This document shows positions 46,303-59,000 of a DNA stretch of 64,000 nucleotides, one piece after another. The first letter of the stretch is position 1. Every line of letters starts with the position of its first letter. Position numbers and translations under genes: made by a program. Location: contig JAAKBF010000159.1 of assembly GCA_012656075.1 (NCBI GenBank), forward strand, positions 992,001 through 1,056,000. The letters are read 5' to 3'. The DNA comes from Phytophthora hibernalis (lineage: Eukaryota; Oomycota; Peronosporomycetes; Peronosporales; Peronosporaceae). Under the pieces are notes generated by a model, which was given only the letters and a program-made list of their open reading frames with translations, searched no databases and was not told where the DNA came from.

Positions 46303-48751
46303 ATGAGTGCGAAGGGCGGCAGAAATGCGCAACAGGAACCGATGGGCAACAGGGTCAACGAGGCAGATGTAGCGGGGGCCAATGACATCAAGAACCAGGC
46401 TGATGGGCACGATACAGCGCAAGAAGAATGGCTTACTGCAGGGAAAGGGGGTGCCTAGAAACACAGTGGAACCGGCAGTGGAAAAGATGCAGTGCAGCAG
46501 CAGCACAACAAGAAAGGTGAGAAGAAGGCTGTGCACTTCACGGGAGCCGTAGGCAGAGCAAGCTGGAACGGGGCGAGAGGAATAAGTGTGAGCAAAAGTG
46601 CTGGAAGCGAACAAGGGAAGGCTGCCGCAGTATACGCGCAGCTAAGGAATTACTTACGCGCGGATGCACCGGAGGCGTACTTTTTCCACACGGTGCAGAG
46701 GTTGAAGGAATTGGCTAAGAGAAGCGATTTAAGGAGTACTTGGTGGAGAAATCCGCTGCGGGTGGACCGCTGGAGGAGCAAGCGATTTTGAGAGTATCCT
46801 GGACATATGAGCTGTATGATACACCTATGTGGGGTTGGTAAGTTTCGGGGATGAAGACCAAGCAGCACACGGGCGGAGGCTGAAGTCACTGATGCAGGAG
46901 TGGATCATCACGAAAGGGTTGCCGCAAGCTGACATCGAGAAGAGGCTAAGGTTCTTCACATTTGAGAGCAGTATCCAGAACAAGCAACGCAAGGCAGAGC
47001 AGACAAGTCATCCTGTCTCTTACTTAGGCGCAGTGACGAAATGGTCAAAAGGCGAGAAGCAAAGCGGTTTGACGCAAGAACAGCAGCGGATTTATGATCT
47101 GTGTACGCAACAGATGCCAGCGCTAACAAAATTGAGGGATCGTACAGCTGACGAGGACAAGGCACTGCTGATGGTACTCACTCATGAGCTAGAGGTCTAG
47201 TTTCCTGGAGCAGTCGATGACAGCGGAAGAGTTGGCGATCTTTACAGACGTATTTATGGCACTTGAATACCCCATGTATGCGCATTTAGCGCCAAGACAG
47301 AGGTTCGGAGAACACTTGTCCAAGACGGCGTTGATAGCACAGATACACGTAGGTACAGAAGCGGCGCCGGCTCAGAAAGCAGAGATTGCAGACTTCAAAA
47401 CGGATGTTTCAAGGACGACTCTTGACACGAAGGCAAGGGTAATCACGGTGACATTCAAGGGGAAACAGTCGACCAGCAAGTGGGTCGGGTGGAAGTTCCC
47501 TTTGCAGCAAAATTACTGACATTGGAAGACCACGAAAGCAAGCGGGATGCTGAATTAGTCAATAATCACCTGGTGAGACTTGATTATTACTCTTTTACAG
47601 TGGAGGTGAGAAAGGGAACGTCACGTCCACGGATCTCTACTGGCTGATGGCGAAAGTGCTGCGTTTTCCGGTGCAATCCATATGCACACCAGGACAGAGT
47701 CTATGGGAATCAACGACAAACAATGGAAAGTGAGGATCAAGGCAGAAGCATGTCCGAGGAAGTTACGAGAGACAGCTTTGATTGGAGTAGACGAAGCTGA
47801 GCTTGTGGTTCACCACCATGAGATTTACGTCAATTGGCCATGCAAGAATTGCTATGCGCCGGATCATCCCACCAAGGTGTGTAAGGCAGATCAGATGCAA
47901 GCTGCTCAATTGCGAACAGGACACAAGTACGACGTGAAGGGAAAACTACCGTCAACAAGGGTCAAGGAAGAAGAAGTTACAGCGCAGCGGACCAGCCGCG
48001 AACGCTAGAACAACTGAGGGATCTGCTCAAGGGAAGACAGCCCAACCGAGAGCGGGTGCAGGGGCGCGAGTCAGCAGCAGCATCTGAAGTGGCAGGTTTT
48101 CCCACGGCCAGGGACCATGGAAATCACTCTCAAAGTGAGCGGTCTACTATTCACAAAGAGTGGGCGCAACACTCTCCAGCTAGATCAGAACGGAAGGAAG
48201 GTGAGGAGACACAAGGAATGGCTAGTGGAGGCAGACGTGGTATGGAGGAGTCATCGCAGCAGAACGGATCAGGAGAACAAAAGACGGAGGAGGAGGATGT
48301 AGTGACGAACAATGGGGCTGTAGACGTCGATATGGAGGTAGACACGATGGAATTGGAAGAGGAGAAACCCATCCCAGGCGTGACGGAGAGGTCGGCGGAT
48401 TTGGACACGACGGAGGAGAGAGGGAGATCTCGGGAGCCGAAAGTTCCAATTTGCAGTGAGAGGATGCACAAAACACGGGTGGCTAGAGGAACCAGCTCGA
48501 ACACGCGTCAAGACAGCTCTTCGAGGCAAAAAAGCGGAGTAGCGAAGAAAACGGGAGGATCTACTCTGCCAATCAATGTTAGAGATCGAGACTCAACGTC
48601 TCCAAAACGGAAGGTGCCGGATGAATGGACCGCAGAGGAGAGTGATGAATCGAGGCAGGAAGGGCACAGCAAACTAGGAGGGACTACTGGGGAGAAGATA
48701 CGCTCCATATCACCAGTAAAGCGTCATAGAGGCGCTCAAGGCAGGAAATAA
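46303..48751 (+). CDS. LINE 2 ORF1: gag-like with zinc knuckle
   Basis: MSAKGGRNAQQEPMGNRVNE begins at 46303; an in-frame TAG near 46456 is followed by the same frame to 46791. Then RLKSLMQEWIITKGLPQADI (46829-47200), VITVTFKGKQSTSKWVGWKF (47217-47519) and the knuckle CKNCYAPDHPTKVC at about 47843-47884. The end (48056-48751) is Glu/Arg/Ser-rich. Likely RNA-binding. Confidence 0.5.
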
Positions 48752-48772
48752 AATGAGTCCCATCAAAGCTAC

Positions 48773-49600
48773 ATGCATCAGTTCCTCAAGGTGGACCCGA
48801 CCATGCAGGCGTCCACGGTACGGAAAGGAAAGGCTCAAGATGTCAGTCAGGAGGTAGGGATCGTGACAGAGGTATTGGACGAGCATGGAGGTGTCACGAC
48901 CAAGCTGACGGAGGGGCCGACTCAGGCCACGCTGGAGAAAGATGGTTACCAGATAACGGGCGGGAAACCTACTGAAGAATCTAAAGAGTCATTAGGCACC
49001 TGGTTAGAGGTGTTAGGAGGTAATGTGGTGGATGTGGCAGCGAGCGGACAGTGCGGCTGGCTTGCATTTTATGCAGCCATCGGAAACGTACAAGGAGACC
49101 TAATGATACCAACTGCAGAAACAACGGTGGAGGTCAACTCCCTCAAGAAACACATCCTGAATGGAATGATTGTAAATCTGGTTGACGAAGCTCAGCTGTA
49201 CCCAGAGCAATTCGATGCCGAAGCTATCGCAAGTAATGCACAGATATCAATGAATGATGCGCAAGAAGACAAGATTGAGGCAGTGGCCGAGTTATATGTA
49301 GTGCAACGTAAGAAGTCGGTCAAAGCTGTTGTCCCATTCAGCAGGTGGGTCAGATCAGCGCACGTCAAGGGGATGGCGATACACGCTCGTGAACCGATTT
49401 TCGTCCTGGACGTGCAAGAAGACAACTCTACTCAGCTGCAGGTATATGCATATCACGACGTGGAATTGCCCTCTGGAGACAAGACAGAGCCGGGAACGAT
49501 GACGGTCATGAGTACGCAAGAGGATCAGAATGCTCCAAACGCTCATTGGGGAGGGCATATTGCCACTAGTGTTGATACTGAGATGGAAAGCAGTGAGTAA
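48773..49600 (+). CDS. LINE 2 OTU-like cysteine protease module
   Basis: 275-residue intact frame. VVDVAASGQCGWLAFYAAIG aligns with the NGQC segment of the first LINE, with the Cys kept; VKGMAIHAREPIFVLDVQED matches its REPI-V strand; NAHWGGHIA may supply the catalytic His. Shared key residues between two highly diverged copies point to selection on a working domain. Confidence 0.6.
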   Translation: MHQFLKVDPTMQASTVRKGKAQDVSQEVGIVTEVLDEHGGVTTKLTEGPTQATLEKDGYQITGGKPTEESKESLGTWLEVLGGNVVDVAASGQCGWLAFYAAIGNVQGDLMIPTAETTVEVNSLKKHILNGMIVNLVDEAQLYPEQFDAEAIASNAQISMNDAQEDKIEAVAELYVVQRKKSVKAVVPFSRWVRSAHVKGMAIHAREPIFVLDVQEDNSTQLQVYAYHDVELPSGDKTEPGTMTVMSTQEDQNAPNAHWGGHIATSVDTEMESSE

Positions 49601-50394
49601 TCATTTTCAAGCAGTGACCTACGAACAAGAGAGATACGAATCCTATGCAGACCATATGACGGACTTAGTGACAATCCGGAATGAGATTCTGGTAAGATTT
49701 GGGAGCACGGCAATGAATGCGGAGCCATATGATCCCCACAAGACGGAGAATGCGGCCAAGAAGGAGTTAGCAGCGATTAGGAAGGCGGTCAAAACATTGC
49801 AGCGGGAGTTAGACGAATTCATAGAGTCGCAAGACCACGGTCAGGATACACTCGCTAAGAAAGTAGTAGAGGAGACTCTACCGTTCAGGAACTCGACTAT
49901 TGAAGCAGAGGAAGGGGTAGCCTCTCATGTTCAGAAGGCAGATACTTCCAGGGTACCAAATTCACCAGCGCAAGGCACGACAGAGTCGAAGTCACCAATG
50001 GAGGAAGCGCTTCCTACAAGAAATGGGTACGGCGCAATCGGGGAGACTGACATTGGACACTCTGACTCGGTAGAGATCAGGACCCCAGAGGGAGAATCTA
50101 TTCAGTGTGATGCAATGGAGGAGATAAGGTCACGAAAAGACGATTCAACCGGCGTAGCAGCAACGACCAGACACAGAGACAGGAATGCGGAGTAGTGGAG
50201 GGGGCCCAAAGGGGCAGCAGGGTGGACATGCAACAGTCCACATTGAGGCAGCACTTCAGACGAGTGACAGATGAAGAGCATGTCCATGGAACACGACAAG
50301 AGTTTAGGAGGCAGAAGAAGAAGATGAACAAGATGAGAAGGCATGAAGCAAAGAGCAGGCAAAATGACGTAGAACGGATCGAACAATTGGACTT

Positions 50395-53135
50395 ATGACG
50401 ATAAATGTCCGAGGGCTCGCGATGCACATCGACAATCTGGGGGCCAAATTGCAAGGACTCAAAGAGGTGCACGCACGCGGGCAGCGAGACTTGGTCTTCA
50501 TCCAAGAAACGCATTTACACAAAGAAGAACATGGAGTGACCGCCGGTTACGTTGCAGCCATGTGGGGTTTAGGTACACAGAAGCACAAAAGTTATCCATG
50601 TGGTCTTCAGGGAGGGAGACGGGCAGGGGTCGCCATTTTAATCCATACGGAGCAGTGAGTCATGCGGAGCCGTGGCGGGACGATTTATGGAGCGAAAACC
50701 TGATAAAGATGAAAGGCGTGATAGCTGACAGAGAGTTTATTTTTATGAATGTTTACGCGCCGTCACTGGGACCTGCGCGCATTGATTTCTTCAAGCAGCT
50801 GCAGCTAATTTCTTTTCAGAAGAAGTCGAGATCATTTGTGGCGGAGATTTTAATTGCGTGTTGAATCATGAACTGGATAGAGTCGGTGGGAAGGCGGTGG
50901 CAGACACTGGGGCCAAACAATTGGCAAAGTGGATGGACTCCAGAAGTCTAGTCGACGCGGGTTTTATAACCCCCTAGACAACATACCAGCAAAGCAGTGG
51001 ATGCCTACGCGAATCAGCAACATACACATAGTTACAAGGCTGCGGACGGTTCGGTTGGGACATCCAGGATAGACAGATGACATGTAAGTGCAACAATCAA
51101 GAAATTAGTCCGAGGTGTTGTCACGGAAGAAGCGCTATGCAAGTCGGAGCATCGGGCCGTGTTGATGGAGTTGCATTTTCCGCAGGGTGCGATCAGAACG
51201 AAGAAGAGACCCAGAATATACCCACTGCCGTCATACGTGGATGCAGCGACCAGGAGTATGGTGGCCGAGCGATTGAAGACGCTGGGAGAGCTGTTCGAGA
51301 CCTTAGACCGGAAGCAACGCCGAGAGAAATGGGATGGGTTCAAAGCAGAGGTCAAGAAAGAGATTGTAGAACTCAAGAAAGCGGCAAGAGTACGGGTAAC
51401 GAGGGGTTACCGGCAGCAGATCAAAAGACTTAAGGCCAGGTTGTCGAAACTTGAATATGGATGTGCAGAGGTAGCAGAAGAACGAGCGGAAATTGTTGAA
51501 CAGTTGCACTGAGTGCAAGCTGCGCGAAGGACAATGCGGAAACGCGTGTTGACTTCATTAACAGCCTGGAGCTCAAAACAGTCCACTAGGCAGTTTTCAG
51601 GCGCATCTGTACCAAGTTCAGCGACAACACAATTCCGACGCTCCAACAAAGAATGGCTAGAACTGCGAGGATGGAGCATGACAAAGCAAACATTTTGGCA
51701 GAGACTTGGGAGCCCATTTTCAATGGCGCTGCTCAGGAAAAAGAGAGTATCGAGGAGTACGTAGAGCGACTGGCTCAGAGATGGAACAAAGAAGACCTGA
51801 GGGATATTGATGTAGACTTTACTGAAGAGGAAGTGGCGTTGGCGATTGGCAAATGTAAGGCGGGTAAAACGTGTGGACCGGATGACCTGGGCAACGAGTG
51901 ATACAAGGACAACGCGGAACAGTTAGTGCTGATTCTAACTAAGTTGTTCAATACGTGCATGGAAGACGGCCAGACTCCTCGCTCTTTCGTCGAGGCTTAC
52001 ATCTTCAGCGTCAGTAAGGGGGAGACAAGAGCAACCCACTGAACTATCGGCCTATAGCGCTTTTAAACACAGACTATAAAATCTTCACGCGCATTTTGGC
52101 GTGGAGAGTGCGGAAGCACATCAGCAAATTAGTGCACGAGACTCAGTGCGGGTTCATTACAGGCAAGACGATACACGAAGTTATCGATCTGCTCGAGGCA
52201 GCTAAGGCGGTATGTGGCGAAGGTAAGAAGCTGACCAACGCTCAAGTATTGCTTTTAGATTTTGCAAAAGCATACGATTCGTTAGACAGGGACTTTCTGT
52301 TGACTGTGTTAAGGCGGAAAGGTTTTCCGAAGAGCTTTTGCACGATTGTGGCTGCAATTCATGCCTGTACCGCGGTGAAGTTTATGTCAAATGGAAGTTT
52401 GTCTCGGGCTCTGGAAGTCACAAGCGGAATAAGACAGGGGTGTCCTCTGGCACCGCTGCTATTCATACTAGCAGTGGACCTCCTCTCTATGACGAATTGG
52501 ATGTTGGAAGGAATCGCACTGGATGGTCTGTCGCCTGACAGACAGTTAAAGGTAACAGGGTATGCTGATGATACAGCGATATATATCGCGGACAAGTGCA
52601 TGCAAGCGACAGCTATTGCCGCGGTGGCTCGGTTTTCCGCCGTTTCCGGTTTGCAGTTGAATGTTAGCAAGTCAGCTGCAATAAGTTTGGGGAGGGGTTA
52701 GCGGTGACTGAGTCACCAGACGACAGAACGCGAGAGACAGACGGGGCCGGAAACGGAGATGAACAGCAAGAGATTGGAGAAATTGAGGCAACCAGATATT
52801 TGGGGCATACCGTCGGCACTATCAATACGGTGCAGCAGGCGTGTGCAGCGGCATTCAAGGCGTTACATATCAGGTTAGCTTTGGCCCAAGTGAAGACAAA
52901 CACGGTGCAACAGCGTGCTGCAATAGCCGCAGCCATCATTGTGCCGAAACGGATGTTCGTGGCCCGGCATGCTTGGCCCACAGAGGAACTGGCTAAAGAA
53001 GCAAACTGGAGAATAAGGAATTTTGTATGGAAGGTGTCCTTTGTCTTGCCAGAACAAGTCCCGCAGGACTGGATAAAGCAAGAGTTGGCAGCGTTGAAGC
53101 CAGCAGAGGGGGATTGGGATTACCAAACATTATAA
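50395..53135 (+). CDS. LINE 2 APE endonuclease and reverse transcriptase (frameshifted)
   Basis: Preceded by a basic stretch RRQKKKMNKMRRHEAKSRQ. APE: LVFIQETHLHKEEHG, RRAGVAILIH, ICGGDFNCVLNHELDRVGG (about 50832-50888). RT: KCKAGKTCGPDDLGNE near 51850, LNYRPIALLNTDYKIFTR, ETQCGFITGKTIHEVIDL, LLDFAKAYDSLDRDFLL, TSGIRQGCPLAPLLFILAVD and GYADDTAIYI (YADD about 52560). The RT core 52096-52701 is one open frame; the endonuclease part is broken at several points. Confidence 0.75.
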
Positions 53136-54816
53136 TGGAGTTGCAGGCAATGAGTGCGCAGATGGCAGGGGCGTGGGCGATCACGACACGAACAGATCTG
53201 CAGCTAGTAGAAGAGATCCTGCAAAGAGAGATGGGGTGGAGGCAAAGCCTCTGACGGCATCGCATCAGCGACCAAGACAAGATTTAGAACCTAGTTGCTG
53301 GACATCGGGTAGGAAATGGATGGTTTACTCCTTGGCACATGACGAATCGGTCCCTGTAAACAAAGTGGACAGTACGAAGGAATTAAGGCAGCTCATGAGA
53401 TACAGACATGGAGTCTCATCGAGATGGACCCATCAGGGACTTGAAATAAAGTGTGCAAGCGAAGCGCACAGAGTGATGACCCAAACGAGTCGCGCGAGGA
53501 AAATAGCCAAAGGAGACTTCATCCATGACGCCTTCCCTGCATATCCGTTGGCAGCGCTACGTATGTGGGATGAAGCGGGCAACTCGCGCTAGTGGGGGAC
53601 TACAGAGTTCTCATTGAAGGGGAAGGCACAAAACAGTTAAAGAATTGCTCAACGTATCAAGGACGACAGATTGGGCTGTGTTGTTTAATCCTTGTGGACT
53701 GCACCTGCCACTCTCCAGTGGACATGCACATCTCTTTCGAGAGATTTGTCTGAATATGTTAGCAAATTTTCCAGAATTGATTACGCGACGCGCAGAGGAG
53801 GACTGGTTACGGGTACATCACCAATTGGCAGACAAGCATCATTTTTTCGAAGTCGTGCAAGACAAAAGGGGCTACTCCACACTTGGGGTTCGACGACGGC
53901 GCCAGTACATTGGGACGAGGCCAGGCAACCCATAGATCAAGCAATTGCAAAGGTACTCAGTGTGGAGGCTGCAACTGTGTGGGTTGTACCACATCCATGG
54001 CTCACGAATATGACAGCATTGTGGGCTGGGCGGAGGCGTTGGCGCCAGCAGAGAGCAACGTATCGGACGCACATATGCAAGAGAAGGCGAGGAGAAGCAA
54101 GGAAAGCGTTGAAGACAACAAAGGAGAAATGGGGCAATAGAGCAGCGGTTTTGGCAGCAGCACTCAAGAAAGTGACGTGGCGGCAAGTGTACACGATGGC
54201 AGGGGCTACAGCGTACCAAATGCAGAATTTGGCACGACTGAAGCACAATTGTCTGCGCCTCTGGATGGACAAGGAGCTTGATTTCAAGTGTTCAGAGGAG
54301 AGATGTGCTTCGAACGCAGACGGGGGACGACGCACTTGGTGTGGACATGCCCCCAAGCTAGAGAAATCTGGGAGCTGTATCTGCGGAGGTGGCAGGTAGG
54401 GATTGGAAATGAAAAGACGACCAACGACGGAGATAGCAATGACTGTAGACTTGTCTTTGGTTTCAAACTGAGAGACACACCATCATGGCTCACGGAATGG
54501 GCAACACAACACGAGATCGAACCTTGGGACGATGTTTTCGACACGGCTACTGCAATGTGGGCACTGGGAGCCGTCACCACAATATCTGTCCTATGGAGAC
54601 TCAATTTAGATAGGCGACACCCAGATGGAAAGAAGCAGTATATGGCAGAGGAGCATTTACGGAGATACCAAGGCGCAATAGCAGAGGCATTTGAACGCTT
54701 CCAGCTGATGTTGTACCCCTGACTTCTAAGTCCTACAGCAAAATTAAAGTCGCAGACAGGGTGATCGCACAATGGAAGCAAGGACCCAGTAGAGTGGAGA
54801 TCAGTGCAGACGAGCA

Positions 54817-55347
54817 ATGCGTGCGTGTCGGTTTTTCGATGGCGGTTCCAGAGGCAATCCTGGTCCTGGAGGCAGCGGCAGCATCTTTGTGAAGTTCGGA
54901 GGGCCACGGTCAGCACCAAAGATAGCGTGGGCGGCTGCGACAGCTTTAGATCAGAAGACAACGACGAATAACACGGCAGAGTTCGTCGGCCTTCACAGAC
55001 TATTAGCGAGAGCGGTTGAATGTGGATGGAAAGGAGTTCACATTGTGGGAGACAGGGCTATGATAATCGAGATGATGAGTGGGAGGAAACTACCGAAATA
55101 CAAAGTCATGCAACATTGGTATAGAACTACCAGCAAACTGGCGGATCGATGCGAAATAGCGTCATGGACGCATCATTATCGCAGTCACAACAAGATGGCG
55201 GATGTCATTGCCAACTATGCGATGGACACGAAAAGAAGTACGATGCAAGTAACAGGGGACACAGGTGTGTTGGGGAGCTTACAAGCAGTCGTCCAAACTG
55301 CGCTGAGGAGCGATACAGGAATATGGATGGAGAACAGAAGCTGGTAG
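54817..55347 (+). CDS. LINE 2 RNase H domain
   Basis: Intact 176-residue frame with all expected acids: RFFDGGSRGNPGPGGSGSI (first Asp), NNTAEFVGLHRLLARAVE (Glu), HIVGDRAMIIEMM (second Asp) and SHNKMADVIANYAMD (last His/Asp segment). Removes RNA from the RNA-DNA hybrid. Upstream 53173-54722 is the frame-broken C-terminal RT region. Confidence 0.75.
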   Translation: MRACRFFDGGSRGNPGPGGSGSIFVKFGGPRSAPKIAWAAATALDQKTTTNNTAEFVGLHRLLARAVECGWKGVHIVGDRAMIIEMMSGRKLPKYKVMQHWYRTTSKLADRCEIASWTHHYRSHNKMADVIANYAMDTKRSTMQVTGDTGVLGSLQAVVQTALRSDTGIWMENRSW

Positions 55348-55450
55348 CGCCGCATCCCAGCCGACCAACGGAAGGAGGCGGTGGCGCTACAGCAAATGCA
55401 GAGGGGGAGGGCCGGACGGATTCGGACCCGTAAAACTGGATAGGATGCAA

Positions 55451-55952
55451 ACACCTATGCAGAATGGATATTAGAGTTCAGATGAGGAAACGAATCAGTA
55501 ACACAATATACCTCACCAATTATTATTATAGTAATGGCGAGTACCGGTAGTGCACACCATTGCAGAGCTTGGGTCCCAAGGTTCACTTATTTGTGCCAAT
55601 TGGCAGAAGATTTTCACGTAGATAAGGTAACTCCTCGATAGTTTGCAAGTTGTGCTGTGCGACACCGGTGCCAATTCCTTCCGGTATTTTAATACAAAAA
55701 TGGCTACAGTATCAGATAAAACGCGTTGGACATCGTTGGATTTTCGTAAACAATCTGTCGGTTATACCCGTCCAACCACGGTATACTTTATCCTTATAAC
55801 CTTCCCCACCCTCTCTAATAATTGGTCATTTCCCGCTCCGCCTTACAAACCCTCTCCTCATGGGTACAGCCTCCTCGTCTCTTCCCAAGAAATCAGTCGT
55901 TGGCAAGATTTGCCAGCCCAAAAGGCAAAGACCCGCTCGCCACCCGCATCCT
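55451..55952. other. Intergenic upstream of the glucan synthase gene
   Basis: Left half AT-rich flank of the LINE; right half the promoter region of the next gene. No coding region recognised. Confidence 0.5.
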
Positions 55953-55966
55953 TCATTCCGCCTTTG
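55953..55966 (+). promoter_or_regulatory. Oomycete core promoter of the glucan synthase gene
   Basis: TCATTCCGCCTTTG matches the initiator exactly (YCATTYY) and the flanking element at most positions; 67-80 bases before ATG 56033. Confidence 0.6.
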
Positions 55967-56032
55967 GCCGTCCGAGCCCGCATCAGAAATCCTTTAGTCG
56001 TCACAAAGCACAAAACCCAGTGACCATCACTC

Positions 56033-59000
56033 ATGGCACTTCGCCCCGACGGCGCGCGCGCCGCGCGGCGACAGGCGGAGAGCAACTACCTGGACGTGGA
56101 GCGCGAGCTGGGGCTGCACCGCCTCGAGAGCTTCCACGCGTCGGCGCGCGGGCCGTTCGAGATGCTGCAGGGCAAGTTCGGCTTCCAGCGCAGTAGCGTG
56201 GCCAACCAGAAGGAGAACTTGGGCTGCTGGATCACCAACTACCAGATGCGCGTGCGGGCGGAGGCCCCGCAAGGCGCCGCCGAGAGCAGCGACTTCGTGA
56301 CGCGCGCCGCGCTGGCCCGCGTGCACCAGAAGTTCTTCAAGAACTACGTCAAGTGGTGCAAGTTCCTGCGCACGCCTCCGCGCTGCTGCGACCGGAGAAG
56401 GGTGCGACGGCCAAGACGGAGCGGGAGCTGGCGCTGTTCCTGCTGCTGTGGGGAGAGGCCGGTAACCTGCGCTTCATGCCCGAGTGCGTTTGCTTCCTGT
56501 ACCACAATCTGGCCAAGAAACTGGACTTCCTGGACACGCTGCAGGATGTAGACGAAGGCTTCTACCTCAACGAGATTGTGCGCCCCGTGTACGGCGTGAT
56601 CGCCAAGATGCGCACGGCCACGGCACCAAAGGGCGAGCGCGCGTTCGACCACCAGGACACGACCAACTACGACGACGTCAACGAGTTCTTCTGGACGGAC
56701 AAATGCCTCGAGAGCGACGAGATGAACGTCGCGCAGATGCTGGAAGTGCACGACCCCAAGACGTTCAAGGAGAAGCGCAGCGTGTTCAACCCCGTGCTGG
56801 CCTTCTTCCGCGTCTGGTACTTCTTGGTGGTGGTCTTTCACGTCCTCGTGGTCATCACGTACGTGGCGTACATGGCCGAGGGTGACGACGACGGCGGCCT
56901 AGGCTTCTTCTTCCGCATCTTTGACAGCGGCCAGAACAAGATCCGCGCACACGCCTTCTACTCCATTTTCATCACCGTCACAGGCCTGTTGGCCATGAAA
57001 GTGGTGATGCAGATCTGGCTCTTCGGAGTGAGGCTCTACAAGGACGTATGGATGGCAGTAGGGGTCTTCTGCCGTTTGTTCTGGCACACGCTCTTCTTGG
57101 CGCTGTTCATGGCGATAAATTTTTCACCGGACGGGTCGGCGTTGCTGGGATCGCTGAGCAGCATTTTGCCTGGAGGAGGCACTGCCGGAACGTACTTGTC
57201 CATGGGACTCATGTATTTATTGATTTACTGCATCCCGGTGCTGCTAGCAGCCACGATCCGCGCGTTCTTCCCGAACGCGATCTGGGAATTCGGATCGTGA
57301 ACGCGCTGGATGGCACCAGCCGACAATATGTGGGACGCGAGACGGCACAGCCCTGGAAGGATTATTCGAGGTACTCGATGTCGTGGTACATCATCTTCTT
57401 CTGCAAATTCCTGTTCGCTCTGCAGTTCATGATCCGACCGTTGATGGCGCCGTCGATTGAGATATACGATATCACTATTGACGACGATGGAGTCTTCCAG
57501 TCGGGTCACAACATTGTATTCATTCTCGCGTTGTGGGCCCCTATCTTCGTCGTATACATGTACGACTCGCAGATTTGGTTCATCCTGTACCAGTCCCTTG
57601 TTGGGCTCGTGATGGGAAAACGCATGCAACTTGGTCACTACGTGGGATTGGCCCAACTGAAGAAGGGAATGGCGGGTGCACCGAAGCTGTTTGATGAGAA
57701 AGTGGTATCTCTCAAAACCAAAAGCCCAGCGAGGAAGAAGTGACGCTAGTTCCTGGCGGTGGTGATGCTAGAGAGCTCCGCCACCGCGACGTCGTGCGCC
57801 TTCGCTTCGCGATCATTTGGAACCAGGTGGTCGACAATTTCCGCTTGAATGATCTGCTCGACGATCGCGAGACTGTTATCTTGCAGTATCGTGTCCTGAA
57901 CAAGGGTGAACGGATCCAGGAACCGATCTTCCTGCTGGCTGGCAAGCTGTCAAAGGCTGTCGACATTGCAGGCAAGTCCCGGTCTAACAAGTGGGACACC
58001 GCAACTTTGGTCAAGAACATCGCTACTGCAGATGCCCTGGAAGGCATGAAGAATGGGCTGGAGCTTGTTCGCGATGTCTTCTATTTGCTGCTTGGCGAAG
58101 ACGAGACGGGCGCTCTAGAAGTGCTCGAGTATATCTACTCGTCACCAGACGTCGTGAGCCTGATCGACATGACTTACTTGCCCCAGCTGGCGGATAACAT
58201 GGTTGAGCTTCTTGCCGTGATCTTGGACATGCCTGAAGACATTTCGGCGATCGACACGCTGGCGTCGGCGCCCGAGGAACTGCGTATGGAACTGCACGTG
58301 CAAGTCGCGCTAGTGGTTGATCGGCTCCGCGCCATCGCGCTGACGCTAGAGCTGATGTTAAACGACGATACCGTCGCACGCAAAGTGCACAATTGCCGTT
58401 TCTTGCAGACCACGGCCGACCTTGAGTTCCAAACCCAGCAATTGATATACCTGTACAAGGCTGATGCAATGGCTGAAACGGGTCTGATGGCTGTTCACCC
58501 ACGAGAGGGGCCTGCTACGCCGCCACAGCACTTTATCCCAGACGATTTCATCTCTAGCTGCACGCGTTTGTTCTTTTTGCTCCGCTTGGATGTTGCGAGT
58601 TCACTTCCTCGTTGTGAGGATGCTAAGCGCCGTATGGGTTTCTTTCTCCACTCGCTGGCAATGGAGATGCCCCGTGTGGACTCGATGGAAGCAATGCCAT
58701 CGTTCTCGGTGATGACTCCGTACTATTCTGAAACCGTATTGTTCACGTTGGACGAGCTTAACGACCCTGTGCACTCGAACCCGCTGTTCGCAGAGCTGGA
58801 GAAGAAGCAAAAGGCCAAGGGTTGGACAGAGCTGACGATCATGAAGTATCTGATCACTTTTCACGCTGAAGAGTGGAGTAACTTTCTGGAAAGAATGGGT
58901 GCTACCTCGCTTGATGAGGCTCTTGAAATCAACCCTATTGAAGTGCGGCTATGGGCTTCGATGCGAGGCCAGACACTTGCCCGAACAGTTCACGGCATGA

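Larger units (their letters stand above)
46303..55450 (+). mobile_element. LINE-2nd copy: APE/RT/RNase H retrotransposon with OTU protease
   Basis: About 9.2 kb, plus strand, same module order as the first LINE: acidic ORF1 with zinc knuckle, OTU-like domain, basic linker, APE, RT, C-terminal region, RNase H. Protein similarity to the first LINE is clear only in motifs, so the architecture is old and conserved. Interrupted by frameshifts. Ends approximate; no target duplication identified. Confidence 0.75.

Noticed and set aside
54284..54961. 225-residue minus-strand frame
   Set aside because: Antisense to the LINE C-terminal region, Ser/Leu/His-rich shadow.
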